Shown: in pieces, positions 6,729-14,779 of the stretch
Numbering within the stretch: position 1 is the first letter of the stretch
Layout of the letters: each line of letters opens with the position of its first letter
From: Flavobacteriaceae bacterium
GTDB taxonomy: Bacteria; Bacteroidota; Bacteroidia; Flavobacteriales; Flavobacteriaceae
Assembly: GCA_947451525.1 (NCBI GenBank)
Contig: CANFZM010000018.1
Coordinates: forward strand, 1 to 53,857
Reading direction: 5' to 3'
Length of the DNA stretch: 53,857 bases
The notes under the pieces: generated by a model
Told to the model about the DNA's origin: nothing
Database searches by the model: none
Seen by the model: only the letters and a program-made list of their open reading frames with translations
Position numbers and translations under genes: made by a program

Positions 6729-8705
6729 TTGATTACCAAAGAAACCATAGATAAAGTTTATGATGCTGCTCAAGTAGAGGAAGTTATTGGCGATTTTGTG
6801 CAGTTAAAGCGCGCTGGTAGCAACTACAAAGGGTTAAGTCCATTTTCAGATGAGCGATCTCCTTCGTTCATGGTTTCTCCTGTGAAACAAATTTGGAAAG
6901 ATTTTAGTTCCGGTAAAGGCGGAAATTCTGTGGCTTTCATCATGGAGCACGAACATTTTACCTATCCAGAAGCCATTCGATATTTGGCAAAAAAATACAA
7001 CATCGAAATTGTAGAAACCGAACTTTCTAACGAAGAAAAGGAAGTTGCAAACGAAAAAGAAAGTTTGTATTTGGTTTCTGAATTTGCAAGCAAATATTTT
7101 CAAGACGTTTTGCTTAATACCGAAGAAGGAAAAGCAATTGCCTATTCCTATTTCAAGGAAAGAGGATTTACCAACGATACCATCAAAAAATTCAATTTAG
7201 GATATTCTCCTGCCACTTGGGATGCTTTTACTAAAGAGGCACTCGGCAAAGGATATAAATTAGAATTTCTAGAAAAAACAGGACTTACAATTGTTGGCGA
7301 AGACAAACAGTTTGACCGATTTAAAGGTCGTGTGATGTTTCCTATTCAATCCATGTCGGGAAGGGTTTTAGGTTTTGGAGGAAGAATTTTAACCAACGAT
7401 AAAAAAGCGGCTAAATATTTAAACTCCCCCGAAAGTGATTTGTACCATAAAAGTAAGGTTTTGTATGGGATTTTTCATGCCAAACAAGCCATTGCAAAAT
7501 TAGATAATTGCTTCTTGGTAGAAGGATATACCGATGTTATTCAGATGCACCAAGCAGGAATTGAAAATGTAGTTGCCTCCTCAGGAACTGCTTTAACTCC
7601 AGATCAAATCCGGTTAATCAATAGGCTAACCAAAAATATTACCGTTCTTTTTGATGGCGATGCTGCCGGATTAAGAGCTTCCATTCGAGGAATCGATTTG
7701 ATTCTAGAAGAAGGAATGAACGTAAAAGTGTGTACTTTTCCCGATGGAGATGACCCAGATAGTTTTGCAAAGAAAACACCGCTACAGGACTTGACGAAGT
7801 ATCTTGAAGACAATGCTATGGACTTTATTCAGTTCAAAGCCTCTCTTTTAATGAAGGATGCTAAGAACGATCCTATTAAAAAAGCCGATTTAATTCGGGA
7901 TATGGTGGCTAGTATTTCTAAAATTCCAGATAGAATAAAACGCGAAGTTTATATTCAAGAAGTATCTCGAATTATGGAGATTTCCGAGGAAGTACTTTTT
8001 AATACCTTAGCACAACTCGTAAAAAAAGACATTAACGAATTAGGAAAAAAGCATAAAGAGGAGCAAAAAGCATTTGAAGTTGTAAAAAACGAAAATGTTA
8101 TTCCTGCAGCAAATGTGGATATCCAATTTGAATTGGAACATAAAATTATTGAAATTTTATTAATCTATGGTAATGTAGAAGACGACTTCGAGGAAGTGCT
8201 GCTAAAAACTAACGAGAACGGCGAAATAGAAGAGGTTAAAGAAATGAATCGGTACAAAGTGCACCAACGCATTTTTTTAAGTCTTCAAGAGGATGAAATA
8301 GAACTTGCAAATCCTTTGTTTAAAAGTATCTATAACGATTTGATTCATTATTTTAATCAAAATGAATCCTTCGAATTAGACCAATATTTATCCCAATTGC
8401 CAAGCGAATTGTCACAAGAAGTTACAACTATCTTGATGAACGATGAACGTGAAACCCTTCACAATTGGGAAACTAAAAATATTTTCGTTAAAGGAAAAGA
8501 CAAAACTATTAGCCAATACGTATCCGAAACGATAGTAACACTTCGTTGGTTTTTGGTTAACAAAATAATAGATGAATTAAAATCCTCTATCACTAAAGAT
8601 TCAGAAATAGATAATACCGAAACACTTTCTATGGTGATGGATTATTTAGGCTTGACCAATGTATTTTCTAAAAAACTAGGGAGAGTAATCTCAAGGCACA
8701 ATTAA
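6729..8705 (+). CDS. dnaG: DNA primase DnaG
   Basis: A 658-residue primase that makes RNA primers for replication with the DnaB helicase. The start is TTG at 6729, and the family usually begins MI[ST]K-x-x-ID as here. The N-terminal domain keeps the fold motifs (NYKGLSPFSDERSPSF, then KDFSSGKGGNSVAF) but all four zinc ligands of the CHC2 ribbon are missing: the usual C-x2-H is S37-PF-S40, and the usual C-x2-C segment reads DFSS. The TOPRIM catalytic core is intact, with EGYTD at 265-269 and DGDAAG at 309-314. The C-terminal helicase-binding part is helical. The gene is monocistronic with its own promoter. Confidence 0.97.
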   Translation: MITKETIDKVYDAAQVEEVIGDFVQLKRAGSNYKGLSPFSDERSPSFMVSPVKQIWKDFSSGKGGNSVAFIMEHEHFTYPEAIRYLAKKYNIEIVETELSNEEKEVANEKESLYLVSEFASKYFQDVLLNTEEGKAIAYSYFKERGFTNDTIKKFNLGYSPATWDAFTKEALGKGYKLEFLEKTGLTIVGEDKQFDRFKGRVMFPIQSMSGRVLGFGGRILTNDKKAAKYLNSPESDLYHKSKVLYGIFHAKQAIAKLDNCFLVEGYTDVIQMHQAGIENVVASSGTALTPDQIRLINRLTKNITVLFDGDAAGLRASIRGIDLILEEGMNVKVCTFPDGDDPDSFAKKTPLQDLTKYLEDNAMDFIQFKASLLMKDAKNDPIKKADLIRDMVASISKIPDRIKREVYIQEVSRIMEISEEVLFNTLAQLVKKDINELGKKHKEEQKAFEVVKNENVIPAANVDIQFELEHKIIEILLIYGNVEDDFEEVLLKTNENGEIEEVKEMNRYKVHQRIFLSLQEDEIELANPLFKSIYNDLIHYFNQNESFELDQYLSQLPSELSQEVTTILMNDERETLHNWETKNIFVKGKDKTISQYVSETIVTLRWFLVNKIIDELKSSITKDSEIDNTETLSMVMDYLGLTNVFSKKLGRVISRHN

Positions 8706-8719
8706 AAAAAATCTAAATA

Positions 8720-8755
8720 TCAATTGGTGTTTGGGTTACCCAATTGAAATTTTTT
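8720..8755. terminator. Probable terminator between dnaG and the response regulator gene
   Basis: The stem pairs TCAATTGG (8720-8727) with CCAATTGA (8740-8747). It is followed by a T run on the plus strand and has an A run on its other side, between convergent genes. Confidence 0.55.
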
Positions 8756-9383
8756 AAACTATCTCTAAGTTTTTGGCTTTATTTACCAAATCAACTAAGT
8801 TAGATACGTTTAGTTTTTGTAATAGACGAAGTTTGTAGGTGCTTATCGTCTTTTCGTTTAATCCTAAAATTCTGGAAATCTCATTATTCTTTTTACCTTC
8901 ACTTAGGTAGCGCAGAACTTCAACTTCTCTATTAGATAACTTTCGGTAAATTTGATCAATATTGTTTTGCTTTTCCATTAGTGCTAAACTCTTTTTTACC
9001 GATTCGTTAAGGATGATTATTCCCTCAGCAATTTTTTCTATTGTAGTTCCTAATATTTCTAATTTTGAGGATTTGTGTAAATAACCCGATACACCTGCTT
9101 TAATAGCATTAGAGCCGTATATCTGCTCATTCAGGTTACTGAAAACTAAAATTTTAGTGTTAGGAAATTTGCTAATTATTGCTTTCAATTCATAAATGCT
9201 TTTCAATCCTTTTAACTCGAGATCGATTACCAAAACATCTATTTTTTTATTTTTTAAGGCCTCCGAAATCATTAAAAAACTTCCAATATTAGAAGTGATA
9301 TTAATTTCCGGATGGTCCTTAAAATAAGATTTTACGCCATAATGTACCACAGGTAGATTATCAGCCAGACAAACACTTATCAT
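8754..9383 (-). CDS. LuxR/NarL-type response regulator
   Basis: A 209-residue two-domain protein. The receiver domain (1-115) has the acidic residue in CLADNLP, the phospho-acceptor in VLVIDLEL, and a Lys in YLHKSSKL. The output domain (about 143-206) is a LuxR-type helix-turn-helix with LSNREVEVLRYLSEGKKNNEI and the recognition segment EKTISTYKLRLLQKLN. It binds DNA as a dimer after phosphorylation. No histidine kinase is nearby, so the partner is unknown. It is related in form to RcsB/BvgA-like orphan regulators found in many flavobacteria. Confidence 0.92.
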   Translation of the reverse strand: MISVCLADNLPVVHYGVKSYFKDHPEINITSNIGSFLMISEALKNKKIDVLVIDLELKGLKSIYELKAIISKFPNTKILVFSNLNEQIYGSNAIKAGVSGYLHKSSKLEILGTTIEKIAEGIIILNESVKKSLALMEKQNNIDQIYRKLSNREVEVLRYLSEGKKNNEISRILGLNEKTISTYKLRLLQKLNVSNLVDLVNKAKNLEIV

Positions 9384-9473
9384 AACTTTACTTTTATTAT
9401 TTCTAAAAATTTAACATGTAATTACAAAGTAAATTTACAAAAAAGATTTTGAAAGCCCAAAGGATTTTGCTAA

Positions 9474-10283
9474 TTATTCAAGCAACTCCTTTGGGATTAA
9501 GCAAATCGGTATTGGTTGCATCTTGTGTTTATTGGCGCTGTTCAGTTTTGTGTAAATTTTTAACACTTCTTTTTCTCTATCAGAATAACTAGTTTGGGTA
9601 ATTTTTTTCTCGTTTTCAAGCATTGCCCATTCTAACTCTTCGTAACTTGCACCCAATTGGTCTTCGTCCGTTCGGTTGTCTCCAAATAACCCGTCGGTAG
9701 GTTGCGCTCTCTGAATTGAATCTGGTATTTGTAAATAATCACCAAGCGCAAAAACATCACTTTTCATTAAATCGGCTATCGGGCTAATGTCAACTCCACC
9801 ATCGCCATATTTTGTGTAAAAACCTACACCAAAATCTTCTACTTTATTTCCTGTCCCGGCCACTAAAAAACCATGAATTCCAGCAAAATAATATAATGTA
9901 GTCATTCGCAATCTTGCACGAGTATTGGCTAACGCTAAATGGTATTTAGTTTCATCCATACTTTCTGGCATTTCTGCTTTGAAAGAATCGTAAATAGGAG
10001 TTAAATTTGCTTCAGCATTACTAACGTTCGGAAATCTTTTTTGCAATTGACTAATGTGTTCTTTTCCTCTGTTTACTTGATTTGCTGCTTGATGAATTGG
10101 CATTTCTACACATAAAGTTGGTAAACCCGTTTGAGCACAGAGGGTAGAGGTAACTGCAGAATCAATTCCGCCAGAAATTCCAACTACAAATCCGTTTACA
10201 TTTGCTGTATTGGCATAGGTTTTTAACCAATTAACAATATGGTCGTTAACCTTTTCAACTGCGATTGTACTTTTTTTACCCAT
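9474..10283 (-). CDS. nadE: NH3-dependent NAD+ synthetase
   Basis: A 269-residue adenine nucleotide alpha hydrolase family enzyme that amidates nicotinic acid adenine dinucleotide, the last step of NAD synthesis. The ATP pyrophosphatase loop SGGIDS is at residues 37-42. GTGNKVEDFGVGFYTKYGDGGVD is the conserved substrate region. Its length matches the ammonia-using form without a glutaminase domain. It is divergent from gldB, with only 58 bases between the two starts. Confidence 0.95.
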   Translation of the reverse strand: MGKKSTIAVEKVNDHIVNWLKTYANTANVNGFVVGISGGIDSAVTSTLCAQTGLPTLCVEMPIHQAANQVNRGKEHISQLQKRFPNVSNAEANLTPIYDSFKAEMPESMDETKYHLALANTRARLRMTTLYYFAGIHGFLVAGTGNKVEDFGVGFYTKYGDGGVDISPIADLMKSDVFALGDYLQIPDSIQRAQPTDGLFGDNRTDEDQLGASYEELEWAMLENEKKITQTSYSDREKEVLKIYTKLNSANKHKMQPIPICLIPKELLE

Positions 10284-10313
10284 AGTTTAAGAATGAATTA
10301 AGATTTGGTAATG

Positions 10314-10321
10314 TATATTTG
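10314..10321 (+). promoter_or_regulatory. -7 promoter element (TAtaTTTG) for gldBC
   Basis: It matches TAnnTTTG exactly and lies 20 bases before the gldB ATG, so the leader would be about 15 bases. Confidence 0.6.
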
Positions 10322-10341
10322 CAAAAATATTAAATTTAAGT

Positions 10342-11301
10342 ATGCAAAAATATATTTATCTCTTCGCATTTGGACTATTATTTTTTTCTTGTGATAAGCA
10401 AAGTAAAATTGAAAGTGCTGTAGAAAAAATTCCAGTAACCATGAAGGTGCATCGATTTGAACAAGCTTTTTTTGATGCCAAACCAGAAGATTTAGCTAAA
10501 GTAAAAGCCGCTTATCCAGATTTTTTTCCCGTTGAAACTCCAGATAATATTTGGATTGACAAAATGCAAAATCCGCAATGGAGAGAATTGTATGCAGAAG
10601 TGGAGAAGAAATATAATAATTTTGGTACTGAACAAACCGAGATAGAAGATTTATTCAAACATATAAAGTATTATTTCCCAACTGTTATCACTCCTCAAAT
10701 TTACACTGCTATTGGTGAAATGGATTATCTTAATAAATCCATTTATGCGAATGATAAATTGGTTATTGCATTGGAATTATATTTAGGTAAAGAACATAAG
10801 TTTTACTCGGAATTCCCAGCCTATTTAAGACAAAATTTTGATCAAAGACAAATGCTTACAGATATTGTTTCTAGTTTTTCCTATGGTATTTTACCTATTC
10901 CAAAAGACAAGGAATTGCTATCTTTAATGATAAATTCGGGAAAAGAATTGTATTTAAAAGACATCTTATTGCCTGATTATACCGATGCCGAGCGCATTGG
11001 TTATACCGATGAACAAATAAAATGGTGTATCGAAAATGAAGACTATATGTGGCAGTTTTTTGTTAGTAACAAATTGCTTTTCAGCACCGATTCTAGATTG
11101 CCAAATCGTTTTATAAATTTAGCACCTTTTTCTAAATTTTATTTAGAAATTGACAACGAAACTCCAGGTAGAGTAGGGCAATGGTTAGGGTGGCAAATAG
11201 TGCGCTCTTATATGCAAAACAATGAAGTTACGGTTACCCAATTGCTTAAAATGGATGCCAAAGAAATATTTGAAAAATCAAAATACAAACCAAAAAAATA
11301 A
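10342..11301 (+). CDS. gldB: Gliding motility lipoprotein GldB
   Basis: A 319-residue lipoprotein. The signal peptide ends LLFFSC (Cys17), followed by DKQSK. The body carries recognisable GldB segments such as VHRFEQAFFDAKPEDLA and YPDFFPVETPDNIW, and a C-terminal region with GRVGQWLGWQIVRSYM. In Flavobacterium johnsoniae GldB is required for gliding on surfaces and for chitin use, and acts with the type IX secretion / gliding machinery. Its stop overlaps the gldC start by one base (TAATG), which implies coupled translation. Confidence 0.92.
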   Translation: MQKYIYLFAFGLLFFSCDKQSKIESAVEKIPVTMKVHRFEQAFFDAKPEDLAKVKAAYPDFFPVETPDNIWIDKMQNPQWRELYAEVEKKYNNFGTEQTEIEDLFKHIKYYFPTVITPQIYTAIGEMDYLNKSIYANDKLVIALELYLGKEHKFYSEFPAYLRQNFDQRQMLTDIVSSFSYGILPIPKDKELLSLMINSGKELYLKDILLPDYTDAERIGYTDEQIKWCIENEDYMWQFFVSNKLLFSTDSRLPNRFINLAPFSKFYLEIDNETPGRVGQWLGWQIVRSYMQNNEVTVTQLLKMDAKEIFEKSKYKPKK

Positions 11302-11636
11302 TGAGTAAAAACGAAACCTCCGAAATAAAATTCACTATTGAATTAGACGAAAATAAAGTTCCCGAAAATCTAACTTGGTCGGCGCAAGATGTTGGAATTC
11401 ATGATGAAGCAGCCAAAGCAATTATGTTGTCAATTTGGAATAGTGATAAGAAAGAATCGTTGCGAATTGATTTATGGACGAAAGATATGCCTGTAGATGA
11501 GATGAAAATCTTTATTTATCAATCGCTTTTAGCCATGGCCGATACTTATGAACGTGCTACAAACGATGAAAAAATGACGGAAACAATGCGTGATTTCACC
11601 GAATATTTTGCAGAAAAATTGGAATTAAAAAAATAA
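11301..11636 (+). CDS. gldC: Gliding motility protein GldC
   Basis: A 111-residue soluble acidic protein without a signal peptide. It begins MSKNETSEIKFTIELDENKV and contains ENLTWSAQDVG and LRIDLWTKDMPVDEMK, segments typical of GldC. In F. johnsoniae GldC supports efficient gliding and lies directly after gldB, as here. The gene shares its first base with the gldB stop codon. A strong terminator follows it, so the unit is gldB-gldC only. Confidence 0.92.
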   Translation: MSKNETSEIKFTIELDENKVPENLTWSAQDVGIHDEAAKAIMLSIWNSDKKESLRIDLWTKDMPVDEMKIFIYQSLLAMADTYERATNDEKMTETMRDFTEYFAEKLELKK

Positions 11637-11670
11637 AGAAAGGTTCTCTAATGAGAACCTTTCTTTTTGA
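11635..11670. terminator. Strong bidirectional terminator after gldC
   Basis: A 14-bp stem (11635-11648 with 11653-11666) has the loop TAAT and T runs on both strands, between convergent genes. Confidence 0.9.
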
Positions 11671-11680
11671 TATTGTTTTT

Positions 11681-12262
11681 TTAATTCTTTATTGATTTTG
11701 CATTTATACTCTTAATTATTTTATTATAACAACCCATGATTACTTTATATTTTGGTTTAAAAGTAACGCTAGAGTCTTCATCAATAGAGCCATAAATGGT
11801 TTGGTTATATACCATTTCGCCTAAATTCAAATCATAAACCTGTAAGGTAAGCCTTGCGAAAGTCATTTGCTTTTTATAATAAGCATGTTCGATAAAGTTA
11901 AAATTTGATAGGTCATTTCTTTCGTCATCACATTTAATATTAATGAAATAATCAAATTTAGTTCCTTTTTTCAAATCTAAAATTGCATTTTTATTTGGGT
12001 TTAAAGGAATCTTTGACGGTAGTAATACTGTATTTTCCTCTGAAAAATTAATTAGCCTTTCATTCAAATGTTTTGAAAAATCGGTTAAGACTAATTGTGT
12101 TAAATCCTCTTTTATTTCATAATCAACTTCAATATCACCTAATAACCATCTACCTTTTGAAAAGTCTAATCCAGAAGTTTGTGTTGTATTTCCCGTTACA
12201 TAATTAGTCATGTTGCAGGAACAAGTAATGAATAAAAGTGCTAAAATTATTATTTTCTTCAT
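11681..12262 (-). CDS. Putative lipoprotein, 193 aa
   Basis: A signal peptide with lipobox-like LLFITCSC (Cys14 or Cys16 lipidated) is followed by NMTNYVTGNTTQTSG. The mature part is mixed alpha/beta with LTLQVYDLNLGEMVYNQ near the C-terminus. No domain recognised. It stands alone after the engB operon on the same strand, separated by 75 bases, and uses the shared terminator with gldC. Function unknown. Confidence 0.75.
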   Translation of the reverse strand: MKKIIILALLFITCSCNMTNYVTGNTTQTSGLDFSKGRWLLGDIEVDYEIKEDLTQLVLTDFSKHLNERLINFSEENTVLLPSKIPLNPNKNAILDLKKGTKFDYFINIKCDDERNDLSNFNFIEHAYYKKQMTFARLTLQVYDLNLGEMVYNQTIYGSIDEDSSVTFKPKYKVIMGCYNKIIKSINAKSIKN

Positions 12263-12337
12263 CGTAATTTGTTTTAGGATTTACAATAACTTTCAGTCAG
12301 TTTTTAAAAGGCTAATTAGTTTTGAAATTGAACAAAA

Positions 12338-12958
12338 CTAAAACGTATTCATATCCTTAAAAATAGTTTCATTGATGCTTTCAATATAATCTAAAACTGC
12401 ATCTTTTCCTGTTCCTTCGGTTGCTGAGGTTACAAAGTAAGGCGGAATCTCTTCCCAATTGTTGGCATGAAGTTGTTTTTTGTATGCTGCAATATGCGAG
12501 TCGATTTTGGTTTTACTAATTTTATCTGCTTTCGTAAAAATAATACTAAACGGAATTTCAGTTTCGCCAAGATATTCAATAAATTCTAAATCTATTTTTT
12601 GGGCTTCCAATCGAATGTCAATTAAAACAAAAGCGCAAACTAATTGTTCTCTGCTTTCAAAATAATCAGTAATAAATTCCTGAAATACTTGTTTCGTTTT
12701 TTTAGAAACACGAGCATATCCATATCCAGGTAAATCTACCAAAAACCAATTAGCATTAATTTTGAAGTGATTAATTAATTGTGTTTTTCCTGGTTTTCCA
12801 GAAGTTTTTGCCAAGTTTTTATGATTGGTAAGCATGTTTATTAGCGACGATTTTCCAACATTGGATCGTCCAATAAAAGCATATTCTGGCAAACGCTCTA
12901 AAGGACATTTAGTAACGTCGGAGTTGCTAATTATAAATTCGGCAGTGTTAATTTTCAT
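12338..12958 (-). CDS. engB: Ribosome biogenesis GTPase EngB (YsxC/YihA)
   Basis: A 206-residue small GTPase needed for assembly of the 50S subunit. The G1 loop GRSNVGKS is at 30-37, the G2 region KPGKTQLINHF follows, G3 DLPG is at 75-78, G4 TKAD is at 142-145, and TSATEGTG is the G5 segment. The length is normal. Its start overlaps the end of the hepT-like gene by 11 bases, so its translation is probably coupled to a toxin-antitoxin transcript starting upstream of the hydrolase gene. No separate promoter is visible. Confidence 0.95.
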   Translation of the reverse strand: MKINTAEFIISNSDVTKCPLERLPEYAFIGRSNVGKSSLINMLTNHKNLAKTSGKPGKTQLINHFKINANWFLVDLPGYGYARVSKKTKQVFQEFITDYFESREQLVCAFVLIDIRLEAQKIDLEFIEYLGETEIPFSIIFTKADKISKTKIDSHIAAYKKQLHANNWEEIPPYFVTSATEGTGKDAVLDYIESINETIFKDMNTF

Positions 12959-13289
12959 CTAGTAGTTTTTTTGCTTCTTCCAATAAAACAGGAATGTCTT
13001 TCATTATTATTTTCCAAATTAAAATATCATCCACAGAATCGTAAGCATGGATGACTCTATTTCGTAAGTCAACAATTATTCTGGAATAAGAAATGGATAT
13101 GTTTGGATTAGTTTTTAAGAGTTTGCCCATAGCTTCACCTATGATTTCAATTTCTCTTTCTACAGCTCTTCTTTTAGTTTTGTTAGATAGATATATATCA
13201 AGAATGCGCTGTTTGTCTAAATGGTCATCTATAGAATTAATAGCTTCAATAATATCTACCAAATATTTCTTTTCTTCACGGTTTATCAT
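12948..13289 (-). CDS. hepT: HepT-like toxin (HEPN domain, DUF86)
   Basis: A 113-residue helical HEPN-family protein. The catalytic and modification motif R-x4-H-x-Y is complete: R76, H81 and Y83 in RNRVIHAYDS. In characterised HepT/MntA pairs the HEPN protein is a toxic ribonuclease, and MntA silences it by adding AMP to the Tyr of this motif. The start overlaps the preceding mntA-like gene by 4 bases, and the end overlaps engB by 11 bases. With an intact motif and intact partner, the module looks active. Confidence 0.88.
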   Translation of the reverse strand: MINREEKKYLVDIIEAINSIDDHLDKQRILDIYLSNKTKRRAVEREIEIIGEAMGKLLKTNPNISISYSRIIVDLRNRVIHAYDSVDDILIWKIIMKDIPVLLEEAKKLLDEN

Positions 13290-13588
13290 ATTAACTGAAT
13301 TTTTGTTTCGTTAATACTTTCAATAAGATACGGATTTTTTAATGTTTTTTCGGCTACTAAATCTACTTGTTTTTTTAATAATTGTTCTAAATCAGTAACT
13401 AAATTGAAGTAGTTTGTGCCGTAAATTTCATAATCTAAATCCTCTGAAAATGTATATAAAAAATCTACATCACTTTCTGAATTGAATTTATCAGTAGCAG
13501 CACTTCCAAATAGGAAAGCTCTTATTACACCATACTTGGTGAAAAGCTCTTTAATTTTTGGTAAGTTTTTTTCTACTGATTTTTCCAT
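13286..13588 (-). CDS. mntA: MntA-like antitoxin (minimal nucleotidyltransferase)
   Basis: A 100-residue nucleotidyltransferase of the polymerase-beta type. The signature G-S-x10-D-x-D is exact: G28, S29, D40 and D42 (FLFGSAATDKF, then ESDVDFLY). In known pairs it uses ATP to AMPylate and neutralise HepT. It lies 8 bases after the hydrolase gene and overlaps hepT by 4 bases, the usual antitoxin-first order. Earlier annotations of such genes as DNA polymerase beta are misleading. Confidence 0.88.
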   Translation of the reverse strand: MEKSVEKNLPKIKELFTKYGVIRAFLFGSAATDKFNSESDVDFLYTFSEDLDYEIYGTNYFNLVTDLEQLLKKQVDLVAEKTLKNPYLIESINETKIQLI

Positions 13589-13596
13589 AAAAAATA

Positions 13597-14379
13597 TTAT
13601 TTAGATTCTTTCAAAGTTTCACTTTTTTCGTGCAACCACACTTCTAGTAATCTGTTGAATTCTTCTGGTTGTTCCATCATGGCTGCGTGCCCACATTTGT
13701 CTATCCAATAAAGGGTAGAATTAGGAAGTAATTTCTCAAATTCCAAAGCAACTTCTGGAGGAGTAACGCTATCGTTTCTTCCCCAAATAATGCAAGTAGG
13801 AATGTGCATTTTTGGCAAATCCTTAGCCATATTATGACGAATAGCACTTTTGGCAATGGTAAGTGTTTTTATGAGTTTAATTCGGTCGTTTGCCATAGCA
13901 TAAACTTCATCCACTATTTCTTTAGTTGCGATTTTTGGGTCATAAAAAACCGCTTCGGCTTTTTTCTGAATATAGTCGTAATCCCCTCTTCTAGGGTAAC
14001 TATCTCCCATGGCGCTTTCATAAAGTCCAGAGCTTCCGGTGATAACTAATCCAAGCATTTTTTCGGGATACATCTTGGCGTGGTACAATGCAATGTGACC
14101 GCCAAGAGAATTTCCTAATAAAATTACTCTTTCGTATCCTTTAAAAGTGATAAAGTCTTTAACGTATTTTGCAAATGCTTTTACGTTAGTTTTTAAGATG
14201 TTTTGGGTGTAAATAGGTAGTTCCGGAATAACAATTTTGTATCCTCTTTGCGAAAAATATTCTGCTACGCCATCAAAATTGCTAAGTCCTCCCATTAAGC
14301 CATGTAAAATCACAATTGGAGTTCCCTCTCCAATTTCTAAATAACTATAACGTCCTTCTTTTTTAATGATTTTATCCAT
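13597..14379 (-). CDS. Alpha/beta hydrolase
   Basis: A 260-residue single-domain serine hydrolase. The oxyanion segment is HGLMGG (26-31), the nucleophile elbow GNSLG (Ser91), the acid Asp203 in WGRNDSVTPP, and the base His231 in CGHAAMMEQP. The substrate is unknown. An ATG 21 bases upstream (14400) is in frame, but the -7 element at 14407-14414 would place the transcript start near 14400, so the internal Met at 14379 is preferred. It is the first gene of the operon with mntA, hepT and engB. Confidence 0.88.
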   Translation of the reverse strand: MDKIIKKEGRYSYLEIGEGTPIVILHGLMGGLSNFDGVAEYFSQRGYKIVIPELPIYTQNILKTNVKAFAKYVKDFITFKGYERVILLGNSLGGHIALYHAKMYPEKMLGLVITGSSGLYESAMGDSYPRRGDYDYIQKKAEAVFYDPKIATKEIVDEVYAMANDRIKLIKTLTIAKSAIRHNMAKDLPKMHIPTCIIWGRNDSVTPPEVALEFEKLLPNSTLYWIDKCGHAAMMEQPEEFNRLLEVWLHEKSETLKESK

Positions 14380-14406
14380 TTTAAAAACCCATTTTTTCAA
14401 TTGTTA

Positions 14407-14414
14407 CAAATATA
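14407..14414 (-). promoter_or_regulatory. -7 promoter element (TAtaTTTG) for the hydrolase-mntA-hepT-engB operon
   Basis: It reads CAAATATA on the plus strand and fits TAnnTTTG. It decides the start codon of the hydrolase gene by leaving a leader of about 20 bases to 14379. Confidence 0.55.
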
Positions 14415-14689
14415 GGCTTTTATCTAAACAAACATAGTTTTTGCATAAATATTTAAGTGAAATCAGTAGTTTAAGAACGTTTGTTAATGTTAAAAACATC
14501 TTTTCTTAACCTGCAATATTTCAAGTAGTTATTAAGTTTCAGAGTCCAATCTTATTTCTTTTTTATTGAATAATCTTTAAATAAATGATTGGTATTTGTT
14601 GTTTAAATTTGAATTATGCATCAATTTTAAACATTTGTTAAATTATTTTTAAATTTCTCAAATATTGGAAAATAACTTTAACAGGCAAA
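14415..14689. other. AT-rich spacer upstream of mraZ
   Basis: This divergent intergenic region is rich in A/T runs. Apart from the promoter elements at either end I see no gene, RNA or repeat in it. Confidence 0.5.
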
Positions 14690-14740
14690 GTGGTAAAACT
14701 TATTAACAAAGTGGTAGAATGTGGTAAAAGGTGGTAAAAT
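14690..14740 (+). promoter_or_regulatory. Probable MraZ operator: four GTGGTA boxes
   Basis: Boxes start at 14690 (GTGGTAAAAC), 14711 (GTGGTAGAAT), 14721 (GTGGTAAAAG) and 14731 (GTGGTAAAAT). The spacing is 21, 10 and 10 bases, so all are on the same helical face. MraZ is known to bind direct TGGGN repeats with a 10-base period in E. coli and AAAGTG[TG] repeats in Mycoplasma. The first two boxes are preceded by AAA and fit the latter. The boxes overlap the expected -33 region, which suggests autorepression of the dcw cluster. Confidence 0.75.
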
Positions 14741-14746
14741 ATTTTA

Positions 14747-14754
14747 TATTTTTG
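14747..14754 (+). promoter_or_regulatory. -7 promoter element (TAttTTTG) of mraZ and the dcw cluster
   Basis: It fits TAnnTTTG exactly, directly after the GTGGTA boxes and 26 bases before the TTG start of mraZ. Confidence 0.65.
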
Positions 14755-14779
14755 CTCAAATCATTTAATAAATACGTTT

